NCBI RefSeq assembly: GCF_000188035.1
Contig: NZ_AEUY02000003.1
Coordinates: 124,001-188,000 of the forward strand
Origin: Streptococcus pseudoporcinus LQ 940-04
GTDB taxonomy: Bacteria; Bacillota; Bacilli; Lactobacillales; Streptococcaceae
DNA length: 64,000 nucleotides
Reading direction: 5' to 3'
A program made the translations under genes and the position numbers. Of this stretch, positions 17,523-27,720 are shown piece after piece (positions within the stretch are counted from its first letter, which is position 1; every line of letters starts with the position of its first letter). The notes below the pieces were generated by a model. The model saw only the letters and a program-made list of their open reading frames with translations. It was not told the DNA's origin and did no database searches.

Positions 17523-17530
17523 GATATAAT
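17522..17530 (+). promoter_or_regulatory. extended -10 promoter placing transcription start at a start codon
   Basis: TGATATAAT is a consensus extended -10 element. The expected start of transcription, six or seven bases after the box, coincides with the ATG at 17537. There is no room for a ribosome-binding site. Confidence 0.6.
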
Positions 17531-17536
17531 ATGCTT

Positions 17537-18058
17537 ATGAAAACAATAAGTGAAACCTACGAAAATCATCCTGAAAAACCTTACATTAATCCCAAATATG
17601 AATTGGATTTGATTCAAAAACCCATTCCAAAGCGAAATATGATAAGAACAAAAGAAGGCCTCTTACCGGGTCATATTGTGATGCTTTGGCGCATTAGCTT
17701 TGGCACTTACACAACAGAGAGTCCCCATCATAAATATTTCTACACAACCTATGGGATTGACGCTGATAAAGAATTAGCCTGGCTCATTGCTCATGACTAT
17801 GTTGCCATTGATTCAGCTTTTGATTCTCTAAAACACATATCGGCTCTACAATTAAAGGAATTCCTAAAAGAAAAAGGTTTTAAGGGCCTATCTAAAATGA
17901 AACGTTCAGACTTGGATAGGGCCATTTCGCAAGAGTATACTGAGGAGAGTCTTGGTCAAAAATTTTCATTGAGGTCTTATCGTTTATTAGAAAAAGGTAA
18001 GAAAACTTTACTGGCCCATCCTGAAATTATTGACCGACATCCGCAGAAAAAGTACTAA
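17537..18058 (+). CDS. conserved hypothetical protein with SAP-like segment
   Basis: This protein of 173 residues has no known function. It is hydrophilic with no signal peptide. A segment at about residues 105-130 (LKEFLKEKGFKGLSKMKRSDLDRAI) resembles a SAP/HeH helix-extended loop-helix, a fold often used for nucleic-acid binding. An in-frame ATG lies at 17531, inside the predicted start region of the transcript. The ATG at 17537 fits a leaderless mRNA. The gene stands alone between a terminator and another promoter. Confidence 0.7.
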   Translation: MKTISETYENHPEKPYINPKYELDLIQKPIPKRNMIRTKEGLLPGHIVMLWRISFGTYTTESPHHKYFYTTYGIDADKELAWLIAHDYVAIDSAFDSLKHISALQLKEFLKEKGFKGLSKMKRSDLDRAISQEYTEESLGQKFSLRSYRLLEKGKKTLLAHPEIIDRHPQKKY

Positions 18059-18087
18059 CTAGCCTACTTTAATATTCTGAGAAACTA

Positions 18088-18096
18088 TGCTATAAT
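18088..18096 (+). promoter_or_regulatory. extended -10 promoter of DUF1149 gene
   Basis: TGCTATAAT at 18088-18096 lies 31 bases before the start codon. TTTAAT at 18068-18073 could be a weak -35 box with a 17-base spacer. Confidence 0.55.
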
Positions 18097-18126
18097 GGGT
18101 CATATCGCCATCAAGGAGAACAGAAA

Positions 18127-18507
18127 ATGCAAGTCATTAGAGAAAAAGAATTTGTTAATCAGTATCATTATGATGCAAGAAATTTGGAGTGGGAGAAGGA
18201 AAATGGAACTCCCGAAACTAATTTTGAAGTAACCTTTCAATTAATTGATAAAGATGAAGCTAAAAATGAAACGGTAATTGTTTCGGTTTTACAATTTTTG
18301 ATTGTAAAAGATGAATTTGTTATTGGGGGTGTTATCTCTCAAATGGTACGTATTGTTAATCGTTTGGTTAATCAACCAAGCGAATTCAAACAAGATGAAG
18401 TTGAGTACCTTGCTGAACCATTGTTAGACATGGTTCAACGCTTGACCTATGAGGTCACGGAGATCGCCTTAGATAGACCGGGAATTAATTTGGAGTTTAA
18501 GAGTTAA
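18127..18507 (+). CDS. DUF1149 family protein
   Basis: This 126-residue soluble protein matches the streptococcal DUF1149 family in length and pattern (FEVTFQLIDKDEAKNETVIVSVLQFLIVKDEFVIGGVISQM). The beta-rich layout resembles SecB-like folds, but no function is established. It starts after CAAGGAG and its stop overlaps the degV start codon by one base, so the two are coupled. Confidence 0.75.
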   Translation: MQVIREKEFVNQYHYDARNLEWEKENGTPETNFEVTFQLIDKDEAKNETVIVSVLQFLIVKDEFVIGGVISQMVRIVNRLVNQPSEFKQDEVEYLAEPLLDMVQRLTYEVTEIALDRPGINLEFKS

Positions 18508-19358
18508 TGAAATTAGCAATTGTTACAGATAACACGACAGCCATACCAGAAGAAGTGACAAATCATAAAGACATTTATGTCTTGAACATTCCAGTTATTT
18601 TTGATAATGAACCCTATTATGAGGGTTTAAATCTTAGTTTAGATGAGTTTTATCAAAAAATGGCTAATAGTTCAGAATTACCTAAAACTAGTCAGCCCTC
18701 ATTGACAGAGTTAGATGAACTGTTAACAGAATTATCCGTAACAGGTTATACACATGTCATTGGTTTGTTTCTAGCTGGCGGTATCTCAGGATTTTGGCAA
18801 AATATTCAGTTCTTAGTTGAAGAACATCCTGATTTAACAGTGGCTTTTCCGGATAGTAAAATCGCATCGGTACCAACAGGAAATATGATTTCAGCTATCT
18901 TGGATTGGTGTCAAAAAGGGGATGACTTTGATACTATCCTTAAGAAATTACATACTAAAATTGAGGGTACTTCTGCCTATATTTTGGTCGATGACCTTAA
19001 TCATTTAGTTAAGGGTGGACGCTTATCCAATGGCTCAGCTCTATTAGGGAGCTTATTAAGTATAAAACCGATACTTCGTTTTAACGAGGAAGGTAAGATA
19101 GTTGTCTTTGAAAAGATTAGGACAGAAAAAAAAGCTATGAAGCGTTTGGTTGAGTTGTTAAACGAAACTGCTAAAGAAGGGGAATTTGAGTTTTCCATCA
19201 TAAATGCTAATGGTCAAGAAAAAGCTAAGGTTCTAAAAGATATGTTAATTGAGAGTGGTTTGCCAGATAATTTTTATGAAGCAAACTTCAGCTCAGTAGT
19301 TGGAGCGCACCTAGGGACAAATGCAGTAGCAGTAGGCTATTCGCCAATTATTAAATAA
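18507..19358 (+). CDS. DegV family fatty-acid-binding protein
   Basis: This 283-residue protein is of the DegV/FakB type, which holds a fatty acid for phosphorylation by FakA. Visible features are the N-terminal MKLAIVTDNTTAIP, the conserved SxPS-type segment KTSQPSLTELDELL, the GLFLAGGISGFWQNIQ loop and VDDLNHLVKGGRLSNGSALLGSLLSIKPIL, which contains the typical GGR(L/I) motif. It sits downstream of DUF1149. Which fatty acid it prefers cannot be told. Confidence 0.88.
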   Translation: MKLAIVTDNTTAIPEEVTNHKDIYVLNIPVIFDNEPYYEGLNLSLDEFYQKMANSSELPKTSQPSLTELDELLTELSVTGYTHVIGLFLAGGISGFWQNIQFLVEEHPDLTVAFPDSKIASVPTGNMISAILDWCQKGDDFDTILKKLHTKIEGTSAYILVDDLNHLVKGGRLSNGSALLGSLLSIKPILRFNEEGKIVVFEKIRTEKKAMKRLVELLNETAKEGEFEFSIINANGQEKAKVLKDMLIESGLPDNFYEANFSSVVGAHLGTNAVAVGYSPIIK

Positions 19359-19576
19359 GGGTTTAAAGTCATGGAGATGAAGCTCGCTATGACTACTTAT
19401 AGGCTACTGAGTAGCTAGATTTGTTCAAATATCTGCTTGACTTACCTATTTAATCAGTCATTTGAGCAGTTAAAAAAAGTAGTGGCGATCTGTCAGACTT
19501 CTATATAAGGCTTAGTCCTAGAATTAGTTCAAGAATTACTGATAATTAACTAGGCTTATGGATTAGAGAAATTATT

Positions 19577-20788
19577 ATGAAATTAATAACATTGCCTTCT
19601 GAATTTCAGAAGGCTTTACCAATATTAAAGAAAATAAAAGAAGCAGGTTATGAGGCTTACTTCGTTGGCGGTAGTGTACGAGATGTTCTTTTAAATCGCC
19701 CTATTCACGATGTGGATATAGCTACTAGTTCATACCCAGAGGAAACGAAAGCTATTTTCACAAGAACTGTAGACTTAGGTATTGAGCATGGAACTGTTCT
19801 TGTTTTGGAGGGTGGTAGCGAATATGAAATTACCACTTTTCGAACAGAAGATGTCTATGTTGATTACCGTAGACCTAGTCAAGTTTCCTTTGTTAGATCT
19901 TTGGAAGAAGATCTGAAGCGTCGTGATTTTACAGTTAACGCCTTAGCTTTAGATGAAGATGGGGTAATTATTGATAAATTTAGCGGACTTGATGATTTAA
20001 AATCTAGACGTTTACGAGCGGTTGGAAAAGCCCAAGACCGTTTTGAAGAAGATGCTCTTCGAATCATGCGGGGATTCCGCTTTGCGGCAACTTTGGATTT
20101 TACGGTTGAAGAAAAGACCCTTCAGGCGATGGCTGAACAAGCACACTTATTAACAAAGATTTCTGTTGAAAGAATCTTCATTGAATTTGATAAGTTACTG
20201 ATGTCCACACATTGGCGCCGTGGTTTGGAATTATTAGTTAATGCGCAAGCTTATCAATTTTTACCGGACCTAGCAGGTCAAAAAAACAATCTAAAAAAGA
20301 TGATGACAGATTTGCAGGCCACCTTTAACTTCACTGAGAGTGCCCAAGCTTGGGCAAGCCTGATGATAAGCCTTGATATTTCTAATAGCAAAGCTTTTCT
20401 CAAAAAGTGGAAAACATCAAACGACTTTCAAAAGAAGGTAGATCATATTGTCAGTCTCTATCGGCTTCGTCAAAAGCAAGAGCTGGATAAGTGGTCAATA
20501 TACAGCTATGGTAAGGAGATTGCCCTTCTTTGTGAAGAGCTCCGTCATGCTCGGGCTTTAGAGGTGGATTTTTCAAAGATTCAAGCTTTAGATGAAGCAT
20601 TAGCTATCCATGATAAACATGAAATAGTGATCAATGGGCGCTACCTGATGCAGGAATTGGGGATACCAGCTGGACCGCAATTAGGTAAGCTTCTTCATCA
20701 GGTTGAAAAAGCTATTGTTTGTGGCCGGTTGCCAAATGAGCTTCCAGCTATTCGGAAGTATATTATTGAGGAGTTAAGGAATGAGTGA
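19577..20788 (+). CDS. cca: CCA-adding tRNA nucleotidyltransferase
   Basis: This 403-residue class II CCA-adding enzyme builds or repairs the 3' CCA end of tRNA. The head domain shows [21 protein letters not shown] with the metal-binding DVD at about residues 45-47. [12 protein letters not shown] follows near 115, and [19 protein letters not shown] near 156. The C-terminal body and tail are typical of the Gram-positive form. The gene overlaps the downstream ABC-F gene by eight bases. No clear promoter was found in the 218 bases upstream. Confidence 0.95.
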   Translation: MKLITLPSEFQKALPILKKIKEAGYEAYFVGGSVRDVLLNRPIHDVDIATSSYPEETKAIFTRTVDLGIEHGTVLVLEGGSEYEITTFRTEDVYVDYRRPSQVSFVRSLEEDLKRRDFTVNALALDEDGVIIDKFSGLDDLKSRRLRAVGKAQDRFEEDALRIMRGFRFAATLDFTVEEKTLQAMAEQAHLLTKISVERIFIEFDKLLMSTHWRRGLELLVNAQAYQFLPDLAGQKNNLKKMMTDLQATFNFTESAQAWASLMISLDISNSKAFLKKWKTSNDFQKKVDHIVSLYRLRQKQELDKWSIYSYGKEIALLCEELRHARALEVDFSKIQALDEALAIHDKHEIVINGRYLMQELGIPAGPQLGKLLHQVEKAIVCGRLPNELPAIRKYIIEELRNE

Positions 20789-22652
20789 TTTTCTAGTTGA
20801 AAGATTAAGCAAAACAGTTGGTGATAAGACTGTTTTTCGTGATATTTCTTTTCTCATACATACTTACGACCGAATTGGAATTATTGGTGTTAATGGAACG
20901 GGTAAGACAACTTTATTAGATGTTATAGCGGGAAAAATTGGTTACGATGGTGACTTGTCTCCTTTCTTGAAACCTAATGATTATAAAATTGCCTATTTGA
21001 CTCAGGATCCTGAATTTAAGGATAATGATAGTATTTTAGAGACAGTGCTGTCAACAGACTTACCTGAAATGGTTTTGATAGGACGGTATGAACGTCTGAT
21101 CTCAAACTACTCAGAAGGTAATCAAAAAGAATTAGAGAAAGTTATGGCTGAGATGGATCGGCTTGATGCATGGTCTATTGAAAGTGAAGTCAAGACGGTT
21201 CTTTCAAAATTAGGAATTTCAGATTTAGAGCAAAAAGTTGGTCAATTATCAGGAGGAATGAAACGTCGCGTTCAATTGGCTCAGGTATTACTAGGAGCAG
21301 CAGACCTCTTATTGTTAGATGAGCCGACTAACCATCTAGATATAGATACAATTGCTTGGTTAACTAATTATCTCAAATCCTCGAAAAAAACCGTGTTATT
21401 TATTACCCACGATCGTTATTTTCTAGATCATCTAGCTACGCGCATTTTCGAATTAGATAATGCCAGTTTACAGGAATATCAAGGTAATTATCAAGATTAT
21501 GTCCGCTTAAAAGCTGAACAGGATGAACGAGATGCAGCTAACTTGCATAAGAAAAAACAGTTGTACAAACAAGAATTGTCTTGGATGCGGACGCAACCAC
21601 AGGCTCGCGCTACTAAGCAACAAGCTCGTATTAACCGCTTTAAGGAGTTAAAAGAGGACCTTTCTAACTCGGTATCACATGAAAGATTGGAAATGGCATT
21701 TGAAACGAGTCGGATTGGAAAAAAAGTCATTCACTTTGAAAATGTCTCTTTTGGTTATGACGAGAACCCCCTTCTTATCAATGATTTTAGTCTGATTATT
21801 CAGAACAAAGATCGGATTGGAATTGTAGGTGATAATGGCGTTGGTAAGACGACACTGCTTCATCTCATTAATGGTGATCTCAAGGCTCATTCTGGAAAAG
21901 TAGATATCGGAGAAACTATCCGTATTGGCTATTTTTCACAGCAGATTAAAGGGATGGATGAGACTAAACGCCTTATAACCTATTTACAAGAAGTTGCTGA
22001 TGAGGTGAAAACAAGTGTTGGTACAACCAGCATTAGTGAACTTTTAGAGCAGTTTCTTTTTCCTAGATCAACTCATGGAAGCATTATCGGCAAATTATCA
22101 GGTGGAGAGAAAAAGCGCCTTTATCTTCTGAAAATATTGATTGAAAAACCAAATGTTCTTCTGTTAGATGAACCAACAAATGATTTGGATATTGCAACTT
22201 TGACTGTTTTAGAACACTTTTTAAATCATTTTGCTGGTCCGGTTATTACTGTTAGTCATGATCGTTATTTCTTGGATAAAGTGGCTACTAAGATTCTTTC
22301 TTTTGAAAATGGGACAATTCAGGTCTTTTATGGAAATTATAGTGACTATCTAGATGAGAAAGCTTTTGAAAATGAACAAGTGCTTCTAAAAGCTAAAAAA
22401 CCCCCTAAAATGATAGCCAAAGACTCGACAGATAAGAAACGTATGTCATATAAGGAAAAGCAAGAGTGGGCTACTCTTGAAGAAGATATTAGCCAGCTGG
22501 AGAAAAAGATTGGGACTATTGAAAGTGATATGGTAACTGTAGGTTCTGATTATGGGAAATTGTCAGATTACCAAAAGGAACTGGATCAATTGAATCAAGA
22601 ACTCTTAGAAAAATATGAACGCTATGATTATTTGAGTGAATTGGAGAACTAG
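20781..22652 (+). CDS. ABC-F family ATPase (Uup/YfmR type)
   Basis: This soluble 623-residue protein has two ATP-binding cassettes and no membrane segments. It shows Walker A1 GVNGTGKTT, signature 1 LSGGMKRR, Walker B1 [12 protein letters not shown], Walker A2 GDNGVGKTT, signature 2 LSGGEKKR and Walker B2 [12 protein letters not shown]. The interdomain linker is rich in Arg/Lys/Gln. A C-terminal coiled coil at about residues 545-623 is the Uup-type extension. ABC-F proteins act on the ribosome. Uup/YfmR members help resolve stalled or difficult elongation, and drug resistance is not implied. It is coupled to cca by an eight-base overlap. Confidence 0.88.
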   Translation: MSDFLVERLSKTVGDKTVFRDISFLIHTYDRIGIIGVNGTGKTTLLDVIAGKIGYDGDLSPFLKPNDYKIAYLTQDPEFKDNDSILETVLSTDLPEMVLIGRYERLISNYSEGNQKELEKVMAEMDRLDAWSIESEVKTVLSKLGISDLEQKVGQLSGGMKRRVQLAQVLLGAADLLLLDEPTNHLDIDTIAWLTNYLKSSKKTVLFITHDRYFLDHLATRIFELDNASLQEYQGNYQDYVRLKAEQDERDAANLHKKKQLYKQELSWMRTQPQARATKQQARINRFKELKEDLSNSVSHERLEMAFETSRIGKKVIHFENVSFGYDENPLLINDFSLIIQNKDRIGIVGDNGVGKTTLLHLINGDLKAHSGKVDIGETIRIGYFSQQIKGMDETKRLITYLQEVADEVKTSVGTTSISELLEQFLFPRSTHGSIIGKLSGGEKKRLYLLKILIEKPNVLLLDEPTNDLDIATLTVLEHFLNHFAGPVITVSHDRYFLDKVATKILSFENGTIQVFYGNYSDYLDEKAFENEQVLLKAKKPPKMIAKDSTDKKRMSYKEKQEWATLEEDISQLEKKIGTIESDMVTVGSDYGKLSDYQKELDQLNQELLEKYERYDYLSELEN

Positions 22653-23050
22653 TCTAATGACAAGATTTAACTGATTCATTAGTGAATCAATTAACTCTTT
22701 AGCATTCTATCATTGTCTAAGAGAAGTTTATTTACAAATCGCTTTAGAAGTGCCTATAGCCCTTCTCAGACTAAAGAAAGAGTCCACTGTCGTCAAAAGC
22801 TTTTCTCTTGATGAGAGCTTACTTGGGTAGCTGAGACGCTAGGTCAAGTAGTAGGGAAGTGGCTGCTTGAGGCATCAAAAGGGATTACCAGATCATCTCT
22901 TTAGATCTTAGGCTGAAGCGTTATCAATGCCAGAAATGATAAGTTTCTAGCATTTTTGCAAGGCGATAAAATAGTGGTTTGTGCAAGTTTTGCTAGAGGA
23001 CAGAGTCAAGACTACTATTATCGTATGATAAAAGTAGTCGATAGTTACTA
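22653..23050 (+). other. gene-poor stretch, possible decayed coding sequence
   Basis: About 400 bases hold no intact gene. Several short open stretches look protein-like but are broken by stops or frame changes. One reads ESTVVKSFSLDESLLG (about 22783-22830), another VAETLGQVVGKWLLEASKG in a shifted frame (about 22829-22885), and a third FLQGDKIVVCASFARG continuing to a stop near 23050. I do not recognise the family. It may be a decayed gene or plain intergenic DNA. Confidence 0.3.
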
Positions 23051-23053
23051 AAA

Positions 23054-23104
23054 ACCTCCTTATCTCCCTTCTATTTTTTCATTTCGTAAGGAGGTATCTT
23101 TTTT
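23054..23104 (+). terminator. hairpin terminator before gdhA
   Basis: A perfect nine-base stem pairs ACCTCCTTA at 23054-23062 with TAAGGAGGT at 23087-23095. It has a 24-base loop and is followed by a T-rich run. The right arm equals a Shine-Dalgarno sequence. Confidence 0.6.
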
Positions 23105-23133
23105 AAGAATCCTTTTATTTTCAGAGTAAAAAC

Positions 23134-23162
23134 TTGACATAAATATTCAGAAAATTTATAAT
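23134..23162 (+). promoter_or_regulatory. consensus sigma-A promoter of gdhA
   Basis: TTGACA at 23134-23139, a 17-base spacer and TATAAT at 23157-23162 match the consensus at all twelve positions. This suggests strong expression unless a repressor acts. Confidence 0.9.
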
Positions 23163-23189
23163 ATTTACTACCTTATAAACGATTGTTAA

Positions 23190-24554
<1,365 letters not shown>

Positions 24555-24597
24555 GATGAGAAGGATTGGGAACTAACTATTTTTCCTACCAGGGTTT

Positions 24598-24606
24598 TGC
24601 TATAAT
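24598..24606 (+). promoter_or_regulatory. extended -10 promoter of deformylase-like gene
   Basis: TGCTATAAT lies 32 bases before the start codon at 24638. No strong -35 box is present. Confidence 0.55.
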
Positions 24607-24637
24607 TGAGAGAATTCATCGCATAAGGAGAAGTAAA

Positions 24638-25048
24638 ATGATTCGTCAAATTGTGAAAGATCCCTTCTTTTTGCAACAAATTTCAAAACAAGCCACAAAA
24701 GAAGATCTGCCCATAGGTAAAGACTTACAAGATACTTTATCTTTTCATAGAGAACATTGTTTGGGGTTGGCGGCTAATATGATTGGAGAGTCTAAGCGTG
24801 TTATTATCATTTCAATGGGCTTTGTTGACATACTTATGTTTAACCCAAAGTTAGTGAAAAAAACCAATCCATATGTCACTGAAGAATCTTGCCTCTCGCT
24901 TTCAGGAAATCAGAAGACACAACGTTACCAAAAAATTACAGTGGAATATCTTGATCTTAACTGGAGAAAAAAGAGTTTAAGTTTAAATGGCCTAGCGGCC
25001 CAAATTTGCCAGCATGAGTTAGATCATCTAGATGGTATTTTAATCTAA
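24638..25048 (+). CDS. peptide deformylase-like protein
   Basis: This 136-residue protein is of the polypeptide deformylase family, which removes formyl groups from nascent proteins. Three motifs are visible: GLAANMIG (motif I, normally GhGhAAxQ), EESCLSL (motif II with the metal-binding Cys) and QHELDHLDG (motif III HExxD/H). The metal ligands and catalytic Glu are present, but the motif I Gln is not in its usual place. It is shorter than the main streptococcal Def of about 200 residues. It may be an accessory enzyme with altered activity. The ATG at 24638 follows AAGGAG. Confidence 0.8.
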   Translation: MIRQIVKDPFFLQQISKQATKEDLPIGKDLQDTLSFHREHCLGLAANMIGESKRVIIISMGFVDILMFNPKLVKKTNPYVTEESCLSLSGNQKTQRYQKITVEYLDLNWRKKSLSLNGLAAQICQHELDHLDGILI

Positions 25049-25077
25049 AAAGGACATGCCCCTAAGGCATGCCCCAG

Positions 25078-25120
25078 ATTGAAGAAAAAATCCAATTTGG
25101 ACCATTTTCTTCAATTTTTT
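25078..25120 (+). terminator. terminator after deformylase-like gene
   Basis: A perfect 11-base stem pairs 25078-25088 with 25105-25115. It has a 16-base loop and is followed by T residues. Confidence 0.75.
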
Positions 25121-25244
25121 ATTGGATTTGGTAATAAACAGTTCTATAGACGCTAATGTTATATCGTTTATAAAAGTTATTGGTTAATCTTGAAGCTTGT
25201 CACATTTCCACAAACTTAAGTTTTCATAGATTTGTCTACCTTCT

Positions 25245-25275
25245 AAGGACGTGCCTTCTATGGCAGGTCCTTTTT
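25245..25275 (+). terminator. second hairpin before convergent nucleotidase gene
   Basis: AAGGAC at 25245-25250 pairs with GTCCTT at 25267-25272, with a further TGCC/GGCA pairing inside and a T run on the plus strand. It directly abuts the end of the minus-strand nucleotidase gene. It may protect against readthrough from the left. Confidence 0.45.
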
Positions 25276-25276
25276 A

Positions 25277-27331
25277 TCAGTGTTCTTTTTTCTTAGATAA
25301 GGTAGTCACGAAAAGAGTAGCCACTCCGACTAGGGACAGTAGGAGTGAACTTTGTTCCTTACTTCCGGTTGTAGGTAATTTTTTCTTAACGATACTATTT
25401 TGAACAGGATTTCCAGATGTAGCAAGCATTGAAGAAGAAGGCTTATTTGTCAAAGCCCTTGCTTTGGTAGTTTCTGTTCCAGGGACTGTAGTTGGTGTGA
25501 ATAGGTCTGAAACTAATTCTGTTTGAATGATTTTCCCATCACGATTCCGATAAACGCGATTAACTAAATCATGTATACCTGAGGAGTCTTTTCGTTTAGA
25601 TGCTTCAAGAGAAACTGTAGCATAAGTTTTAACTCCAGAGATGGCGGCAGAAACTTTTTGCTTGCTTGCTTCTAGGTTTTTAATATACTTAATGAATACT
25701 TCGGTATCGGGGTTAATTGCTCCTAGCAATCTCCCTTTTTTAAATGTTTTAAAACCATCTCCCCCACCATATAAGAAATCATTGATAACCACTTTGTAGC
25801 TTGCATTTGGATCAATTTCTTCACCGTTAGCTTTGTAAACTTTTGCAACCTTGTAAGGAGTTAAGGGATCAGCAGAGCCACTATCAGTATAGATGTATTT
25901 AAGACCTGACATTTGAAGGAAATATTTTTCTCCCTCATCATACTGCTCATTCAAGACGTCATAAATTTCTTGCCCTGTTAATGCGACAACTTGAAGGATA
26001 TTACCAAAGGGTTGGACAGCTTGCGCTGCTCCCCAAGTGATTGATTGGTCACTATTAACTATTAAATCAGCACGAACCCCACCATTATTTGTGATGGCCA
26101 AGTCTACGTCTGGGAATGATTCCTTAGCAATAGCTAATTGAGCTCTTGTAATTAGGTTGCCAAGAGGTGATTCTTTATCGCTATTAACCTCTCTTGAAAT
26201 ATTATCCTTTGTTACAGCTGTGCCAATTTTGGTTTCTGTTACGCGAGCCACGATGGTATTAGCATTATTCACAATTGCTTGTATTTCAGGTGTTCCTCTT
26301 AAAATTCCCGGAGCAACAGCGACAACTTGTCCAGTTGGGACTGCGATGAAATCCTGAGTATCCGTATCCAAAGTACCACGGACATCAGCATAGGCCTTTC
26401 CTTGAGCAAGTGCTTGAACAATTCGAGTATTACCAATTGTTCCGTTAGCATACACGTGATTATGTCCAGTAAAGACGATATCGATACTATTATCAGGATA
26501 GATTTGGTTGACCTTGTTTATAATGGTAGCCATTTGATCACCAACCAAACCATCTTTTCCTGTCGTTGCAGGGATATGGGCTAAAATCATAATGGCATTA
26601 ACATTTTGAGCTCTTAATTCTTTAGCATATTTAGCGATAGTTTCAGCTTCATCTAAAAAATCATACTGTTCGTAATTCTGTTTAAGGACTAAATCGGGGA
26701 TTTCTGTAGTGACGACACCGATGATACCGACTTTTACAGAAGTGTTGTTAACAGGAATTGATTTAATAGCGTAAGGTTTCCAATTATAGGGGGTATCCCC
26801 AGTCTTTTTATCAACAACATTTGCAATAACGATAGTTTGATTAGAAGGGACATGAGAATAATCTTTTGTGATTTGATTAATGGTAGAATCAGGAGCAGGA
26901 GCTGTACCAGTCATGATACGGTTATACTCAGCCAAGCCTTCATCAAATTCATGGTTACCAAGGGTGCCATATTCGACATTCATTTCATTAAAAATCTGAA
27001 CAGTTGGTTCGTCCTGGAGTAATCCTGAGTTAGCTGGGCTAGCTCCAACCATGTCGCCAGCTTGGACACGAAAACTGGTGCCATTAGGGCTGGTTTGGGT
27101 AAAATCAGCTTGGGCTTTATCCATATAAGCATCAAGTTGAGCAGCCGTTCCAGCGCCTGAAATTTTACCATCAGGCATATAAGCTGTGCTCGTCTGGTCA
27201 ATGGCCCCGTGGAAGTCATTGACCCCTAAAATTTGGACATCAACCTGATCAGCGTTAACAGCTGAGACTAATAGTGACATACCAGTAATAACACTTAAAA
27301 CACTGCTTTTTAAAACAATATGTTTTTTCAT
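25277..27331 (-). CDS. cell-wall-anchored 5'-nucleotidase
   Basis: This 684-residue surface enzyme is of the UshA/AdsA/S5nA type. Such enzymes dephosphorylate extracellular AMP/ADP/ATP and can make immunomodulatory adenosine or deoxyadenosine. The signal peptide is about residues 1-27. The metallophosphatase domain shows GVNDFHGAI, AGDMVGASPANS, LGNHEFDEG, ILAHIPA and FTGHNHVYANG. The 5'-nucleotidase C-terminal domain has AITNNGGVRADL and GAAQAVQPFGN. The sorting motif LPTTGSKEQ begins at 652, followed by a hydrophobic helix and KKKEH. It is monocistronic, with AGGAG before the start. The exact physiological substrate is not visible. Confidence 0.92.
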   Translation of the reverse strand: MKKHIVLKSSVLSVITGMSLLVSAVNADQVDVQILGVNDFHGAIDQTSTAYMPDGKISGAGTAAQLDAYMDKAQADFTQTSPNGTSFRVQAGDMVGASPANSGLLQDEPTVQIFNEMNVEYGTLGNHEFDEGLAEYNRIMTGTAPAPDSTINQITKDYSHVPSNQTIVIANVVDKKTGDTPYNWKPYAIKSIPVNNTSVKVGIIGVVTTEIPDLVLKQNYEQYDFLDEAETIAKYAKELRAQNVNAIMILAHIPATTGKDGLVGDQMATIINKVNQIYPDNSIDIVFTGHNHVYANGTIGNTRIVQALAQGKAYADVRGTLDTDTQDFIAVPTGQVVAVAPGILRGTPEIQAIVNNANTIVARVTETKIGTAVTKDNISREVNSDKESPLGNLITRAQLAIAKESFPDVDLAITNNGGVRADLIVNSDQSITWGAAQAVQPFGNILQVVALTGQEIYDVLNEQYDEGEKYFLQMSGLKYIYTDSGSADPLTPYKVAKVYKANGEEIDPNASYKVVINDFLYGGGDGFKTFKKGRLLGAINPDTEVFIKYIKNLEASKQKVSAAISGVKTYATVSLEASKRKDSSGIHDLVNRVYRNRDGKIIQTELVSDLFTPTTVPGTETTKARALTNKPSSSMLATSGNPVQNSIVKKKLPTTGSKEQSSLLLSLVGVATLFVTTLSKKKEH

Positions 27332-27375
27332 AAAAATTCCAATCTCCTAAAGAATAAAAATGTTGTTTCATAAAT

Positions 27376-27404
27376 AGTTTACTATCTTTTAATGAACAAA
27401 ACAA
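27376..27404 (-). promoter_or_regulatory. possible promoter of 5'-nucleotidase gene
   Basis: On the minus strand TTGTTT (plus 27399-27404), a 17-base spacer and TAAACT (plus 27376-27381) precede the gene by about 45 bases. Both boxes are only partial matches. Confidence 0.4.
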
Positions 27405-27526
27405 GAAATATTCCATAAAAAGTGAATGAAATGCTTTTTTAAAATTATATAAAAGGCTTACATTCCTATAAAGACATATCATTTAAATAAAATATATATA
27501 AATGTTCGATTTTTTTATTATAGCTA

Positions 27527-27555
27527 TTGCCATCTAAGTTAATCTATGATAATAT
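27527..27555 (+). promoter_or_regulatory. promoter of leader ORF and ABC exporter operon
   Basis: TTGCCA at 27527-27532, a 17-base spacer and TAATAT at 27550-27555. Transcription would start near 27562, just before the AGAAAGGAGA ribosome-binding site of the leader ORF. Confidence 0.6.
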
Positions 27556-27586
27556 GATGATTATATTAAAAGAAAGGAGAACAAAA

Positions 27587-27649
27587 ATGTTAATGATTAA
27601 AACAAACCAAAATTTTTTTGAGATTCTCCTTTCTAGCCTTCAAAATTAG
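27587..27649 (+). CDS. 20-residue leader peptide of ABC exporter operon
   Basis: This short ORF has an excellent ribosome-binding site (AGAAAGGAGA) seven bases before its ATG. It encodes 20 residues (MLMIKTNQNF then FEILLSSLQN) ending at TAG 27649, 31 bases before the terminator stem. It has no recognisable function as a protein. Its position, the strong translation signal and the overlap with RNA-pairing segments mark it as a regulatory leader peptide. A stop in or early along it would leave the antiterminator segment free. Confidence 0.65.
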   Translation: MLMIKTNQNFFEILLSSLQN

Positions 27650-27680
27650 TTTGCTTTAGTGACCCTATGTTGCTAATAGT

Positions 27681-27720
27681 AAAGCCCGTGGTAGAAAGGA
27701 TGACTTACTGCGGGCTTTTT
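27681..27720 (+). terminator. attenuator terminator upstream of ABC exporter
   Basis: The stem AAAGCCCG/CGGGCTTT (27681-27688 with 27711-27718) has a 22-base loop and a five-T run. It ends 38 bases before the first exporter gene, so it must be read through for expression. Confidence 0.8.

Larger units (their letters stand above)
27571..27720 (+). promoter_or_regulatory. predicted translation-sensing attenuator of the ABC exporter
   Basis: Four segments can pair in competing ways. AGAAAGGAGAA at 27571-27581, the leader-ORF ribosome-binding site, is the exact complement of TTCTCCTTTCT at 27624-27634 inside the leader ORF. The same segment (27627-27635) also pairs with TAGAAAGGA at 27692-27700 in the terminator loop. 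GCTTTA at 27653-27658 pairs with TAAAGC at 27680-27685, which overlaps the 5' terminator arm. The last two helices nest into one antiterminator. Bacillus BmrCD and pneumococcal PatAB provide precedents for attenuation of such exporters. Confidence 0.65.
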
